A stretch of DNA of 64,000 nt from Prorocentrum cordatum (GCA_963575745.1 CAUYUJ010009513.1:417526-481525); one strand, 5' to 3'; positions 19,122 through 29,183 are shown, numbered from the stretch's first letter. Notes: generated by a model not told the origin, from the sequence alone. Made by a program: numbers and translations.

Positions 19122-22100
19122 TCAAACAAGCGCGGCGAAGACGCCGGTAGTGGACTTGGAGGATGTACTGCAATCGGCGAACGAGGCGTCAGTGAAGAGC
19201 ATGATGGATAATCTGTCTGACGAATCGCCCATCCATCCGTGTAAACAATGTGTACGCGTCGTTTTGATGTAGCATATCAATCGATGTAGACGTTTATCAC
19301 GCGTGGTATTCCATTTGGTAATTTCTCTGGCTAGCATACATACTGGATGCAGAAGATCAAAACGACAGCAACGTGCCAGGTAGAGAATCTTCATCAGTAC
19401 ACTCGCCGCGTCCTGGCCAAGGATGCCCTCGTTGGAGTAATCGGAGTCGGTGAAGGAGGTGTCCTCGATGCCAGGGGTTTCAGCGTCCGGTAGGTCATCG
19501 TATGTGACTGGTATGGATTCTGTTGTAGTAGATGGTTTATCGACCGATCTTTCTGGGCTGGATGATCGCGGCCGTGCGCTGAGCACGCTAGTAGGTCTGG
19601 CGACCGACCCGGAAGACGCAGGCGATTTGGATCGCGAAGTCCTCGGCGAGTCGGATCGTTTCCGACGTGACCCAGGTCCCTGGGCGCGCTTGGAAGCGCA
19701 TTCCAGGTACCGCTCAATGCACTGATCAGTAAAACCAAGCATATCATGTCGAATTCCACGAACTTGTTTGGCTGTATTGTAATCATTTTCGCTGTGTACG
19801 GGCAAGATAGGTCGTATGGTAGACATTAGTTTGTCGAAGATGTTCTGCGGCACGTCGTATGCCTGTTGCCCACAGCCAAGATATTGCGAGTATGGAGTAG
19901 GTGGATCCAAGTCAATACCGCTTTTGCGGATATAATCCCAGCCAGCTTGTAGATTGTTAGCTGGTCCGGCTAATTTGAAGTCGTCCACATATACTGAAAG
20001 TATCAGTCCCAGTTTGTTGTGTCTCCATACGCATTCCCATCCTGGAATAGGCTCGAAGCCAACGCTTTCCAAGCATGTGCGACACTTGCGTTCCCAAAAG
20101 ACCCCTGCAAGAGGGTGTCCGTATAGTGCCAATCGTAATCGGCACACTGGATTTTTGCATTTTGACAAAGATGCCGGTTGGCGCCATTTGGGTATGGTAA
20201 TCCAAGTATCGACTGGATCGATTCGTCCGTCGCCATATAGTAATGCCTGAGTGTAGGCTCCAGGTGCATCACTTTGTTCTCCCGCATGTTGTGGCAATAG
20301 TGCTGTAGCATCACAAAGTTTGGAAGCCTCAATATGCGAGGCACTGGAAGCTGCGTCGGCGAATATGGCGGCCAAACCAGTTTCATCTTTGCCTGTATTG
20401 CCCTGAACCACCACTCTGCCCTTAAACTTACGTAGATCAGGTGGGAGTTCTTCGTGTTTGACTGAAGATAGTTCCAAGATGTTGAAGAAATGAACTTTCG
20501 TCCCAGTGCGAATAGCTTGTGACTCAATATCAGCTTTTTCTGCAACAGTCTCCAACATCCACGTTTGTTTCTTTTCCAATCTCTCGTATTCTTTTCGTAG
20601 GGCTTCCTGTGCACGTGGTTCTGCGGCAACTTCTTTCTTACTCAGGTTTCTGGTAACTAAGGCCGGGCGTGCCCATGAGGAATCGGGGATTTTGTCTCTG
20701 TGTGCCGGTGTGTAGGTCGTCTCAAGTGGCATAGTGGGTATTGCTACCGACTGGGTGAACTGGCGTATAAGCGGGTTCATGGTCCCAAAGTCGGTCCCGT
20801 CACTATCCACAAGTACCAAAGCACGTTCTTCTCCAGCGTGCTGTTGTGGGGTTTGGCGGTCGTACAGTACTGTAGTAATGTCGCGTGGCCCACCAGGTAG
20901 TTTGGCATACAGTATCTCTTTGTTCGTCACGCCCTTGACGTTTTCGTCACGGATGACCGCGCCGTTGTCAGTGTCGTACGTAATCCTTCGTTCCACAGTA
21001 TTCCATGTGGGTCCGCCGGCTGCAGTGGTACGAAAATTGTTGACCTGTTTGTCCTGTCTTGTCCACACTCGAAGTGCAGCTCGGCCACGAATTTCACGAG
21101 CTCGTTCAACGTCTTCGGCGTACTCGATTTCTTTCTTCTGTTGTCCACGAGATAAGGTTTTCCAACGCTCTGGAAGAATGTGATCAGGACGCGTAGTAGT
21201 CTGTACACGTGTCTCGCGGACACGGACCACCATTTTGCCATCTGGCGTTATCTTTGGAAGCTCATAGAATCGAACCAGGCCGGTCCATGGCTCGCTCAAC
21301 TCCCTGTGGTCGTTGGCGCTGACACCGTCCCAAACATCGCGAAAGTCACTTTCTCCTTCAAAAGTAGAAGTCGTCTTGAAATCTCGTGTCACGTCGAATT
21401 GATCAACAGGTACAAGTATGTTCATGACGTCGTCCGTCGGGATGAACAATTTCTTGCGTGGACTACGTATACGTCTGATGACGCAATATCCGCGCTGTTC
21501 CCAATAGTCGGGCTCTGGCGCTGGTGCACCAACTTCAGAGGCCGATGCGTAGATATCAGCGGCGTTGTCTTCCGTTGTCATCGTAGACGGGTCATCCCAT
21601 TCTTTAGGGTAGGAAAGTGGAGGATCGGGCATTGGTTTGTCGCCAGAGGGGCGAGAAGTAGATGCCTTGACCTCATCGTGTGCCTCAGGGTTGTGGTGTC
21701 GCAGGGTACCTTCTTTCACTGGGTAGGTGAAATTGCCATCAGGGATGATGATGTCTTCGACTCTGTGCACATGACACAGTTCCCCATCGGGGTTCTTGGC
21801 GTATGTAGCCGTGTCCAAGACAAGGTAGTCACCTGACCATCGTCCACCAGAGTGTAAATGGTAACCCATGAATAACCCTTCCCGAGTATTTTCTTTGAAC
21901 TTTGCAGTCTCGTTATTGATCTCGGGGTTGAGGCATTTCCAGAAGATCCGAGCACCGAATGGAATGCAGTGCCCGGGAAAACTTTCACCAAAACGTATTT
22001 CATGAGCTGTCTTATCGACATGCTCCTCGCTGAGGGCAGCAACGCCCGTGGATGTATGCACAAACTTGTGTCCACAGCAAAAGGCTTGCATGGCCTCTTT

Positions 22101-22919
22101 CCACCATTCATGTCCCAGACCAGACATATGTAACACAGCTCTCGCACCGAGAATGACAATCTTGACGATGCGCTCGATCAATCCATTTGTTTGCGGACGA
22201 TGCGGCGTACTCGTGTCGTGTCTCCATCCCAGTTGGCGGCATGCCTTCTGAAGCTCTCCAGAATTGTCTGTATAGATGTGCTTCACCTCATCGTTCGCGG
22301 CGATGAACTGTTGAAAGGATGCCTTTGTGGTAGCTGCGTCTTTGTGTAGTGCTGGGTAGGCCATGAAGATGCCAGTGTATCTATCCAGGACAACAAGTGC
22401 ATACTTGTCGCCGCGCTTGTCTGCGGCATCGTCTTTGGCCAGGAAGATATGGTCGGCAGTTAAAGCTTCCCCAAACTTCTTCGGGACAAAAGCTTCGTAG
22501 GCTGTATCCTCGTCGGTGGGGTCTGCCGGTGGATGTGGTTTGCGCTGTCGTCGACACGGAGCATTCTGCGCCATCGTGCGAGAACAAATTTCACAGTCAG
22601 GGTGTTTTGGGCTGTGGGTCATGTAATGCATCGGGTCAATCGGTTTCTTCTGTCTACTTGGAAGAACGCGATCAGTGTCGCGGTGCACTAGTGTGAGTGT
22701 CTCCGTTGGAATGTCGGTATCTGCTTGAGCTGTATATGCTAGCCCCCCGCATGTTGGAGGAGAACACTGCGTCTGAGACGTAGTCGAGTCGGTGGGTGTG
22801 TCCACGTTAGGCTCGTCTTTGTTTGTGTCGGGAAGTTCTTCGACCGTTGCGGTCCGTGCTCCTCCTCCCTCTCCGACATGTGGTCTCTTGGGGCAGGTCC
22901 CTATGTGGGCCGTAGCTCA
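19122..22919 (-). CDS. Integrase and reverse transcriptase of Copia-type element
   Basis: Frame open from about 22919; no ATG near its start, as expected for part of a polyprotein. Counting from 22805, a zinc-binding cluster (H60, H64, C71, C74) is unusually compact. The integrase triad appears to be D118 (TADHIFL), D180 (YTDNSGEL) and E211 (PQTNGLIER), with 30 residues between D180 and E211 instead of the usual 35. RT follows: QSDAPGAYTQALL (about 843-855) with the first Asp, RLALYGHPLAGVFW (Copia ALYGLKQAPRAW block), and SVYVDDFKLAG (about 937) as YxDD. An RNase H start (LFTDASFADC) precedes the TGA at 19122. One copy of pol would copy and integrate the element. Confidence 0.88.
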
Positions 22920-23959
22920 TCTGCAGTCGTTGACTGCTCTGTAGCTTTGCAGCACCAACAAATGTCGTTGCAGTTTCGCTTGCGCTGACGACGTCGGGGT
23001 GCTGACGAAGTGCATAGACGTGGCGGTGGTATCAGTGTCAGGTCGTCGAGTCGTAATTCTGGAACTCTATTGCATGACTGGAATCTTATACCATTGGCCC
23101 CCCGGATCCTGAAGCAAGTAGCCCAGCTCAGGACCCAAAGCTGCCGAACGCCATCAACCTCGATCAATTTCCCAACTGATAGTAAAGATGGACAGTCTGG
23201 CAGGGCAAGGGCTGAACTATGTAAGCCAACCTCGGGTAGCCGTATGTCGTAGTGCTCGTTGACAGTACGATCACCATTGGCGGTTTCCAGAATATGCTCT
23301 TCGCGAATAGATATGCGATCCGATTCGGTCTGCGTCAGCTCGTGTTTACCCTGAATATGATGCGCAGAACCACTGTCGAGAACCCAAGATCGTGTCAATG
23401 CAGCGGTCGAGCGTGGTGGGTCGACTTGCATCGTCGTTGTCTTCGCCTGGGCTGTCTTTGATGACTGCTTAACAGCGTCATCGTATTCTCGGATCGCAGT
23501 TGGTGTGACCACCGACTCCTTGTTGTGTCGGTAGTCATATAGATCCTTGTACCACAGCTGTGCCTCTTTTTGACATTCTCGTAGAGAGTCTGCACTTTGA
23601 TCCCACCATCGTTGTGGTAGCGGGTCTGGTGCATTGACAATGTCACCCTCGTTCGGCATCTCCTTCCATTTATCCAGTCTGGCCCTGCCAGATACGGTAT
23701 GTAGGTAGTATTCCACATTACGTGTGTCGAATCGTATCCGACGGCGTGTTTTGGTAGATGTCGTAGTGACCTTAGTGTTGGCCATGAGGGTCTTGTCACG
23801 AATGGCGCAACTGCGGTCGGAACGGCGTGAACGTGGATAGTTGGCAGGAGAACGTGCTCTGGCGTGGGGAGAACCACGGGACGAACCACGGCTCGGGGAA
23901 CGTCTGCCACGTCCTTTGTCACTACCATATGATCTATCACGGCCGCGTGGGCTGCCACG
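22901..23959 (-). CDS. Aspartic protease region of Copia-type element
   Basis: Same frame as gag, beyond an in-frame TGA at 23960-23962; an ATG lies at 23785. The hallmark is SWVLDSGSAHHIQG near residue 132 from that ATG, the Copia protease active site (DSGSxHH). A Ser/Arg-rich stretch before 23785 continues the gag tail without interruption, so gag and protease were one polyprotein. It ends at TAG 22901. The integrase frame is offset by one (-1 direction) and opens about 20 bases earlier. No clear slippery heptamer is seen in the overlap, so an indel is likelier than programmed shifting. Confidence 0.82.
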   Translation of the reverse strand, partial: RGSPRGRDRSYGSDKGRGRRSPSRGSSRGSPHARARSPANYPRSRRSDRSCAIRDKTLMANTKVTTTSTKTRRRIRFDTRNVEYYLHTVSGRARLDKWKEMPNEGDIVNAPDPLPQRWWDQSADSLRECQKEAQLWYKDLYDYRHNKESVVTPTAIREYDDAVKQSSKTAQAKTTTMQVDPPRSTAALTRSWVLDSGSAHHIQGKHELTQTESDRISIREEHILETANGDRTVNEHYDIRLPEVGLHSSALALPDCPSLLSVGKLIEVDGVRQLWVLSWATCFRIRGANGIRFQSCNRVPELRLDDLTLIPPPRLCTSSAPRRRQRKRNCNDICWCCKATEQSTTADELRPT

Positions 23960-25270
23960 TCATCCGCCACGGTTGTCTCGTCCTCGGGAGGTAGATCTCG
24001 AAGATCTGTCGTATCGACTTCTCGATTGACTGCGAGAGTCTAGAGACCTCCTGGATGTTGAACGAGATCGGCCGTATTGGCGTCGGTTGTCACGTCCATG
24101 GCGTGAGTCGTTTGCGTAGCGGAACCCCCCGCGTTGTGAAGAACGTTGGCTTCCTGATCCGCGGGATGGTGATCGGCCGCGACTATCCTGACTGGAGGTC
24201 CGTGGTCGACTCGGGCTTCGCTCGGGAGTCTCCGCACCAGGTGTGAGATGTGCGCATTTGCATTTGTCGCCCTTGGGGCACTTGTTCTGTGCGAAGTCTT
24301 TACACTGTGCAACGTGTGGAAAGTTGCACTTGTCGCCTCTGGTGCATGTGTTGCGCTTGGCGAACTCGAAGCAAAATGGTTTCGATGCTGGCTTCTTGTG
24401 ATTCGCAGGAGTTGACGCGCTGCGGCGGGAGTTGCCACCAGCTGTCGATGCTCTGGAAGATTTGTTGTTCTTCCAATCCCTGGAATATGTATGCAAAGCC
24501 TTGCACCGTTCACCATTGCGACAATTGCCTTTCTTCCCGGCAGCGCACGCATTGACTTGAGAACGTGTCTCATGTTCGTACCGCAACTTATTTTGATTCT
24601 TCTCCAATTGTTTGAGCTCCAGTACGTCCAGGACGCGCTGTCGGAGCCAATCATAGGTGCGATTCGGGCCGCTGATCTTCATGCGCTGGTACTCGTGCAT
24701 GTCTTGTTTCATCCAGGCATGTCTTCGAATCTGTGTACGAAACAGAGATTCCAAGATCTTTGGGTCGGGTGCTTCTCGGCACTCCAATAGTAAAGCGTCC
24801 CAGTCAGTAATAAAACGTTGCAGGTCTTCATATCGCATCCTCAGTTCTTTAAGGCGCTCGAAGTCGTGCAGGGCGTCATCAACCTCTGTTACTTTGTAGG
24901 ACTGTAGGATGTGCCAGTATATCTGGCGTCCTTTGAGCATGCGTCCTGCTTTGTGCTCTCTGGTTTCGATGAGCCTGGTTTGGTAGCGCAAGTCTGAGGA
25001 TAAGATGTCGCTCAGAGCGGTAGCGAGTTTGCAATCGATGCTCACAAAGTCTCCACTGTCTTGTAAGTCCTCGAAGGTACACTCGGGCTGTTCGGCCACG
25101 CATAGGAAGGCATATGCTTTGGATGGTCGCCCCGAGGCGGCCCCAAAGTTCTTCCGTACCTTTTGCTGCCACTCGAGCAGCTGCGTGATCTTAGGCAAGA
25201 CAGGGGCTCGGACGGTGTCTGACTCCTTGATAGGAGTTGTAGTATGGACAAAACCGCAGACAGTGGTTGT
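23960..25270 (-). CDS. Gag C-terminal part with CCCH zinc fingers
   Basis: Protein-like sequence begins around 25270 (no ATG; the preceding part is in another frame) and ends at TGA 23960. The first ~200 residues are helical and resemble a Copia capsid (UBN2/gag-type) domain, with conserved Trp and Leu. Then come three Cys/His clusters: one ending GNCRNGERCKALH, then CFEFAKRNTCTRGDKCNFPH (C-x8-C-x5-C-x3-H) and CKDFAQNKCPKGDKCKCAH (C-x7-C-x5-C-x3-H). These are CCCH RNA-binding fingers in place of the CCHC knuckle usual in retroelement gag. A long Ser/Arg-rich tail follows. Confidence 0.75.
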   Translation of the reverse strand, partial: TTTVCGFVHTTTPIKESDTVRAPVLPKITQLLEWQQKVRKNFGAASGRPSKAYAFLCVAEQPECTFEDLQDSGDFVSIDCKLATALSDILSSDLRYQTRLIETREHKAGRMLKGRQIYWHILQSYKVTEVDDALHDFERLKELRMRYEDLQRFITDWDALLLECREAPDPKILESLFRTQIRRHAWMKQDMHEYQRMKISGPNRTYDWLRQRVLDVLELKQLEKNQNKLRYEHETRSQVNACAAGKKGNCRNGERCKALHTYSRDWKNNKSSRASTAGGNSRRSASTPANHKKPASKPFCFEFAKRNTCTRGDKCNFPHVAQCKDFAQNKCPKGDKCKCAHLTPGAETPERSPSRPRTSSQDSRGRSPSRGSGSQRSSQRGGFRYANDSRHGRDNRRQYGRSRSTSRRSLDSRSQSRSRYDRSSRSTSRGRDNRGG

Positions 25271-26625
25271 GAGGGTATCGGTATACCGTCAGTAGTCGGT
25301 TCTGTGCGCACAGGAGACACATGGCGTGTCTGTGCAGCAGCTGCCGCGGAGGCTGCTCCTGGTGACGTACGTCGTTGTTGTCCTGCAGAAGCTTGTGGTG
25401 CTTCAGCGGACGCTGCCGTCGGCCTGTGCAGGTCGGCTGCAGGTCGAAGGTGGAGACTGGTGCCGTTGGTGTGGTCGATCAGCTGATTCGTCCAGCTCGT
25501 CATGTCTTCGTGTATTTGGGCCACCTTTTGGCGTGTGTACTCATCAGTATCCCGAGAACGTTGTGAGTACCGATCAAGTCGTTGCTCGTAGGCTCGGATG
25601 CGGGCGCCTTGTGCCTCCAGCTCGCTTTCCAGACGTGCGAGGTGCTCCTCAACACGTACCTTCTCAGTATCTCTCTCACGACTAACCTGGGAGAGCTCCA
25701 ACTGCGTGTGGTCCGCCGCCTTCTCAACCTCCTGCAACCTGTCAGTGAGGCGGGCGAAATCGTAAACCGTGGGAGGAGAATCCAGCTGGCCAGTCTGGGC
25801 TCGTCCGACACGCAACTCTGCCAGGGCGTCCTGTACACCAGGAAAACGCTGCTCGATTTGAGAGATCCGGTTAGCGAGTGGCTGCACGACAGCGTTGGTC
25901 GCATCAAGCCTTTGAGTGATGACTCTCTCAGTACGCTGCAACATGTCGATCAGGTTCGACGAGTTGGTGTGTGCTTCGTCGCGAAGCGTCGCCGTAGTGT
26001 GGTCTATGTGGGATCGAAGATCATTGATCTGAGACTGAACGTCGCCAAGGTCGGTGGCCTCGGCTGGTGTTGGTCGGTTGCGGAGCTGGTCGTGGGTCTC
26101 ATCGTGTAGGATCCTGACTGCTGAAACGCCTGTGTCGCGTACGAGCACAAGCTGTTGCTCCATCTGCGCGAGGTAGTTGCGCAGGTTCTCGACCATCGCC
26201 GTTCGTTCACCTGAGTGTGACACCTCACGATCAACCTGGTACTGCAGTTCACCTATGATGCGTCGATCTTCGGCGATCCTGGAATCAATGATCCCTAAGG
26301 CGCCGTCAAGATCTTGGCGTATGGCAGCAGCATTGGCAGCGTTCGTCTGAACGCTCTGCAGTAGTCCAGAGTATTGCCTGGACACGAAGGTTTCAACCTG
26401 GTCTCTGAGCTCAGCTATTTCACCTGCGGCGGACGTTTCCGCCAGCTGGTCGTCTGAGATGGAGAGGTGGGGAGCATAGGCTTCCCTCTGCCCCCTCTCG
26501 CGAGGAGTGCTTGGCCTCTGAGAGGCTGTACGCGGGCTCGGCCTACTCTCGCCGCATGGGCCTGGGGCCCCACGACGGTTGCGCGCGGGCGAGCTGCGAC
26601 TCAGACCATGTGTGTGGTGTCTCAT
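25042..26625 (-). CDS. Gag N-terminal coiled-coil part (frameshifted both sides)
   Basis: Meaningful sequence spans roughly 26550 to 25265. From about residue 65 to 400 it is a nearly continuous heptad pattern rich in Glu, Gln, Arg and Leu (LRDQVETFVSRQYSGLLQSV, VDREVSHSGERTAMVENL), typical of a long coiled coil. The upstream Pro/Arg-rich leader is in another frame (26543-27106), as is the downstream capsid part, indicating two single-base indels. A long coiled coil before the capsid is unusual for Copia gag and may serve in particle assembly; that is inference. Confidence 0.6.
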   Translation of the reverse strand: MRHHTHGLSRSSPARNRRGAPGPCGESRPSPRTASQRPSTPRERGQREAYAPHLSISDDQLAETSAAGEIAELRDQVETFVSRQYSGLLQSVQTNAANAAAIRQDLDGALGIIDSRIAEDRRIIGELQYQVDREVSHSGERTAMVENLRNYLAQMEQQLVLVRDTGVSAVRILHDETHDQLRNRPTPAEATDLGDVQSQINDLRSHIDHTTATLRDEAHTNSSNLIDMLQRTERVITQRLDATNAVVQPLANRISQIEQRFPGVQDALAELRVGRAQTGQLDSPPTVYDFARLTDRLQEVEKAADHTQLELSQVSRERDTEKVRVEEHLARLESELEAQGARIRAYEQRLDRYSQRSRDTDEYTRQKVAQIHEDMTSWTNQLIDHTNGTSLHLRPAADLHRPTAASAEAPQASAGQQRRTSPGAASAAAAAQTRHVSPVRTEPTTDGIPIPSQPLSAVLSILQLLSRSQTPSEPLSCLRSRSCSSGSKRYGRTLGPPRGDHPKHMPSYAWPNSPSVPSRTYKTVETL

Positions 26626-27106
26626 CCGATGATACCTTGGGATACTGCGTCTGCGGCTGTGCCGCCACTGGTCTACTGAGTTCCTCGAAGGTGGCTACGT
26701 GCTCCGCAACAGGAACGGTCGCAGGGTTGGGGGTACCAGCACCTGAGGTCCATCGGCGGTTCGCGCGAAAGCGCCCTGGAGTATCAGGACCAGTGAGGCT
26801 TTCGCCTGACGCAGTTGGGATTGCTCCCGACTGAGGAGGAGATGGAGGATCGAAGGTAGGCGTGTGAAACTCCTTCCTTCCTGTTCCTACTCCTTCTCCT
26901 GCCCCCCCGCGGGCGGCGCTGCGGTGAAGTTCAGCAGCTAGCCGCGCCTCGGGTCCGTCGGAGCTGGGGGGGGGGGGGGTACCTGGGGCACCAGCACAAT
27001 CCGCACTAAGGCTCTCCAACTCATCACCGAGCCGTCGCGCCGTCGGAGAGCTCGGACGCGAGGCCCCGATGGGCCCCTTACGGCGCATGCGCCGCTTGGG
27101 TTCCAT
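26543..27106 (-). CDS. Gag leader peptide of Copia-type element
   Basis: ATG at 27106 lies 66 bases inside the 5' LTR end, a normal gag position. The first residues are strongly basic (MEPKRRMRRKG), followed by Pro/Ser/Ala-rich low-complexity sequence. It probably joined the coiled-coil ORF before an indel near 26550. There is a 12-G run on the + strand at about 26966-26979, where sequence error or slippage is likely. Confidence 0.5.
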   Translation of the reverse strand: MEPKRRMRRKGPIGASRPSSPTARRLGDELESLSADCAGAPGTPPPPSSDGPEARLAAELHRSAARGGAGEGVGTGRKEFHTPTFDPPSPPQSGAIPTASGESLTGPDTPGRFRANRRWTSGAGTPNPATVPVAEHVATFEELSRPVAAQPQTQYPKVSSDETPHTWSESQLARAQPSWGPRPMRRE

Positions 27107-27159
27107 CGAGGCCGCGTGCGAGGTCGCGACGCGGGGTTCGATGAACGGTGAGCTTTAAA

Positions 27160-27171
27160 GGGCTGATAACC
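27160..27171 (-). other. Candidate primer-binding site
   Basis: Read on the - strand directly after the 5' LTR, the bases are GGTTATCAGCCC. The core TATCAG matches the initiator-Met tRNA 3' end complement TGGTATCAGAGC used by many Copia elements, with mismatches on both sides. The exact priming tRNA is uncertain. Confidence 0.4.
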
Positions 27172-27389
27172 TGTGAATGGGGTCGAAGTACAAGGGTACA
27201 GAACCCCTGATCCGTTGGTAGAGGGAAAGAGGGATAGATGGATGTCTTTCCCTCCTGCACGATCAAAGGTATGATCGATCAGTCCCAAGCGTACTTGGGA
27301 AGTCCCAATACCTGAGCCCAAACGGCCAGGCCCAGGAGAGGTGAGGATAAGGAGTATTATATGAGGGTATTACACGGGTTCTATTCACA
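27172..27389 (-). repeat. 5' LTR of Copia-type element
   Basis: 218 bp, TGTGAAT...ATTCACA with a perfect 7-bp terminal inverted repeat and TG/CA ends. It is about 97% identical to 9343-9560. Being upstream of gag on the - strand, it is expected to hold the promoter; a CATATAATACT tract lies near its outer end. Confidence 0.93.
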
Positions 27390-27394
27390 CCCCT
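27390..27394. repeat. Target-site duplication CCCCT, right copy
   Basis: Exact repeat of 9338-9342 abutting the 5' LTR. The outer element resumes at 27395. Confidence 0.85.
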
Positions 27395-28000
27395 GCCGAT
27401 GGCGGGAGGGATGCTGAACGCCCGCCGAATTGAGGGGGAGGAGTGGCTGGCGCCGGAGGCTGGGCGACTGGTGGTGGACCCGCGGGCAGCGAGGTCGCCC
27501 CCCCACCTCCCGCGGATCATTGGCCACTGGCACCCGCGGGGGCAGGTCGGCAGGCGCCCTGTGTACGGCAGCTCGGGCCCCTCTCCGACTCCTCGGGTGG
27601 AGGAGAGTGGGGTGCTGGAACCCGTCTTGGTCTACGACGCGAAGGGCCGGTCCGGCCGCTCCAGGCGCAGGAGGCTTGGCACTTGCGTGGAGGAGCCAGT
27701 GCCGACTGGCCCATCTTGTGTGGGCAGTTGAGCCACGGGGACTTGCTGAGGGGAGTCCTGCGCGCATGCCCCCCGCGCGCAGCCGCGGCTGCGCTAACAG
27801 CTGCCCTCAGGCAAGCGGAGGCGGCCACCGAGTCAGGAGGGAGGGCGGCGGGCATTTGTCGCCGGCCAGAGGACGAGGAGAGAAGACGGGAGCTCACGAG
27901 CTGGCTCCAGGCCGACGAGAGGCGCCGACAGGAGGCAGTGAGGAGGGGTGAGCGGCACGGCGGCATGCTGCCGGGAGGGCGGGCGGCATGCGGGCGGTAA
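27395..28000 (+). pseudogene. Methyltransferase domain of outer retroelement, right fragment
   Basis: The codon split at 9342 is completed exactly at 27395, in the same frame as 8999-9342, once one target copy is removed. The sequence has C-terminal features seen in C5-methyltransferases: a basic GRRPVYGSSGPSPTPR segment like the motif before the terminal block, then, after a frame change near 27655, QEAWHLRGG (like the RECxRLQG motif) and LLRGVLRACPPRAAAAL (like the terminal GNAVPP helix). It ends TAA at 28000. Identification rests on motif order, not on a search. Confidence 0.5.
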
Positions 28001-28011
28001 CACTGGGGCCG

Positions 28012-29183
28012 TCGATTTGAGCTCCCTGTGAGGCCACGAAGCGCTGCACTGGGCGGGTGAAAATACCAAATTAGGCGTGTGGGACGCATGCGGGCGGTCC
28101 CATTGGGGGCGTCGGTGGAGCTCCCCATGGGGCCGCGAAGCGTTGTAAATGGTGAGAGAAAATGCCACATTGGGCGTGGGGGGCGCATGCAGACGGCCCC
28201 ACTGGGGGCTTCGGTGGGGCTCCCTATGTGGCCAAGAGGCGCTGTACTGGACCAGTGAAAATGCCAAATGGGGTGTGGGGGACGCATGCAGGCGGTCCCG
28301 CTGGGGGCTTCGGTGGAGCTCCCTGTGGGGGACGCACGCGGGCGGTCCCACTGGGGGCTTCGGTGGAGCACCCTATGAGGCCACGACGCGCTGTACTGGG
28401 CGGGCGAAAATGCCAAATTGGGTATGGTAGACGCATGCGGGCGGTCCCATTGGGCGCTTCGGTGGGGCTGACTGTGGGGCCATGGAGCGCTGTACTGGGC
28501 GGGTGCCGATGCCAAATCGGGTGTGGGGGACGCATGCGGACGGTCCCACTGGGCGCTTCGGTGGAGTTCCCTATAGGGCCACGGAGCGCTGTACTGGGTG
28601 GGTGACAATGCCATGTTGGGTGTGGGGGGCGCATGCGGGCGGTCCCGCTGGGGGCTTCGGTGGGGGTTCCCTATTGGGCCACGAAGCGCTGTACTGGGTG
28701 GGCGAAAATGCCAAATTGGATGTGGAGGACGCATGTGGGCGGTCCCACTGGGGGCTTCGGTGGGAGTCCCTATGGGGTCACGAAGCGCTGTACTGGGTGG
28801 GTGGAAATGCCTACTTGGGCGTGGGGGACGCATGCGGGCGGTCCCACTGGGGGCTTCGGTGGAGCTCCCTATGGGGCCACGAAGCGCTGTACTGAGTGGG
28901 TGAAAATGCCACATTGGGTGTTGGGGACGCATGCGGGCGGTCCTGCTGGGAGCTTTAGTGGAGCTCCCTATGGGGCCACGAAGCGCTGTACTGGGTGGGT
29001 GACAATGCCAAGTTGGGTGTGGGGGACGCATGCGGGCGGTCCCAATGGGGGCTTCGGTGGGGCTCCCTATGGGGCCATGTAGCGCTGTACTGGGTGGGTG
29101 AAGATGCCAAATTGGATGTGGGGGACGCATGTGGGCGGTCCCACTGGGGGCTTCGGTGGGGCTCCCTTATGTGGTCACGAAGC
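28012..29183. repeat. ~99-bp satellite array, main block
   Basis: About 12 tandem copies of a 98-100 bp unit, recognised by GACGCATGCGGGCGGTCCCA, then GGGGGCTTCGGTGGAGCTCC and GAAGCGCTGTACTGGG. Starts fall at about 28083, 28183, 28281, 28430, 28530 and onward; one unit near 28329 is shortened. Because the period is close to 33 codons, long spurious ORFs occur on both strands. The array starts immediately after the outer element's last frame. Confidence 0.9.

Larger units (their letters stand above)
9343..27389 (-). mobile_element. Complete 18-kb Copia-type LTR retrotransposon with extra ORFs
   Basis: Bounded by two direct 218-bp LTRs and a 5-bp CCCCT target duplication. Read on the - strand the order is 5' LTR, gag, protease, integrase, RT, RNase H, two large accessory ORFs, polypurine tract, 3' LTR. 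Integrase before RT is the Copia order. At 18,047 bp it is more than three times the usual Copia length of about 5 kb; most of the excess is the accessory region (10215-17848) and the long coiled-coil gag. LTRs differ at about 7 of 218 positions (about 97% identical), suggesting a fairly recent insertion. Disabling changes include gag frameshifts (~26550, ~25265), TGA at 23960, a PR/IN frame change (~22910), TGA at 19122 and TAA at 17018. Confidence 0.93.

Noticed and set aside
22895-22925. Programmed -1 frameshift between protease and integrase
   Set aside because: The overlap is about 20 bases and has no X-XXY-YYZ heptamer or clear downstream stem; an indel is simpler.
1-28000. Tyrosine recombinase expected for a DIRS element
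   Set aside because: No RxxR/H...Y arrangement was found in any frame, so the DIRS class was left as a resemblance only.
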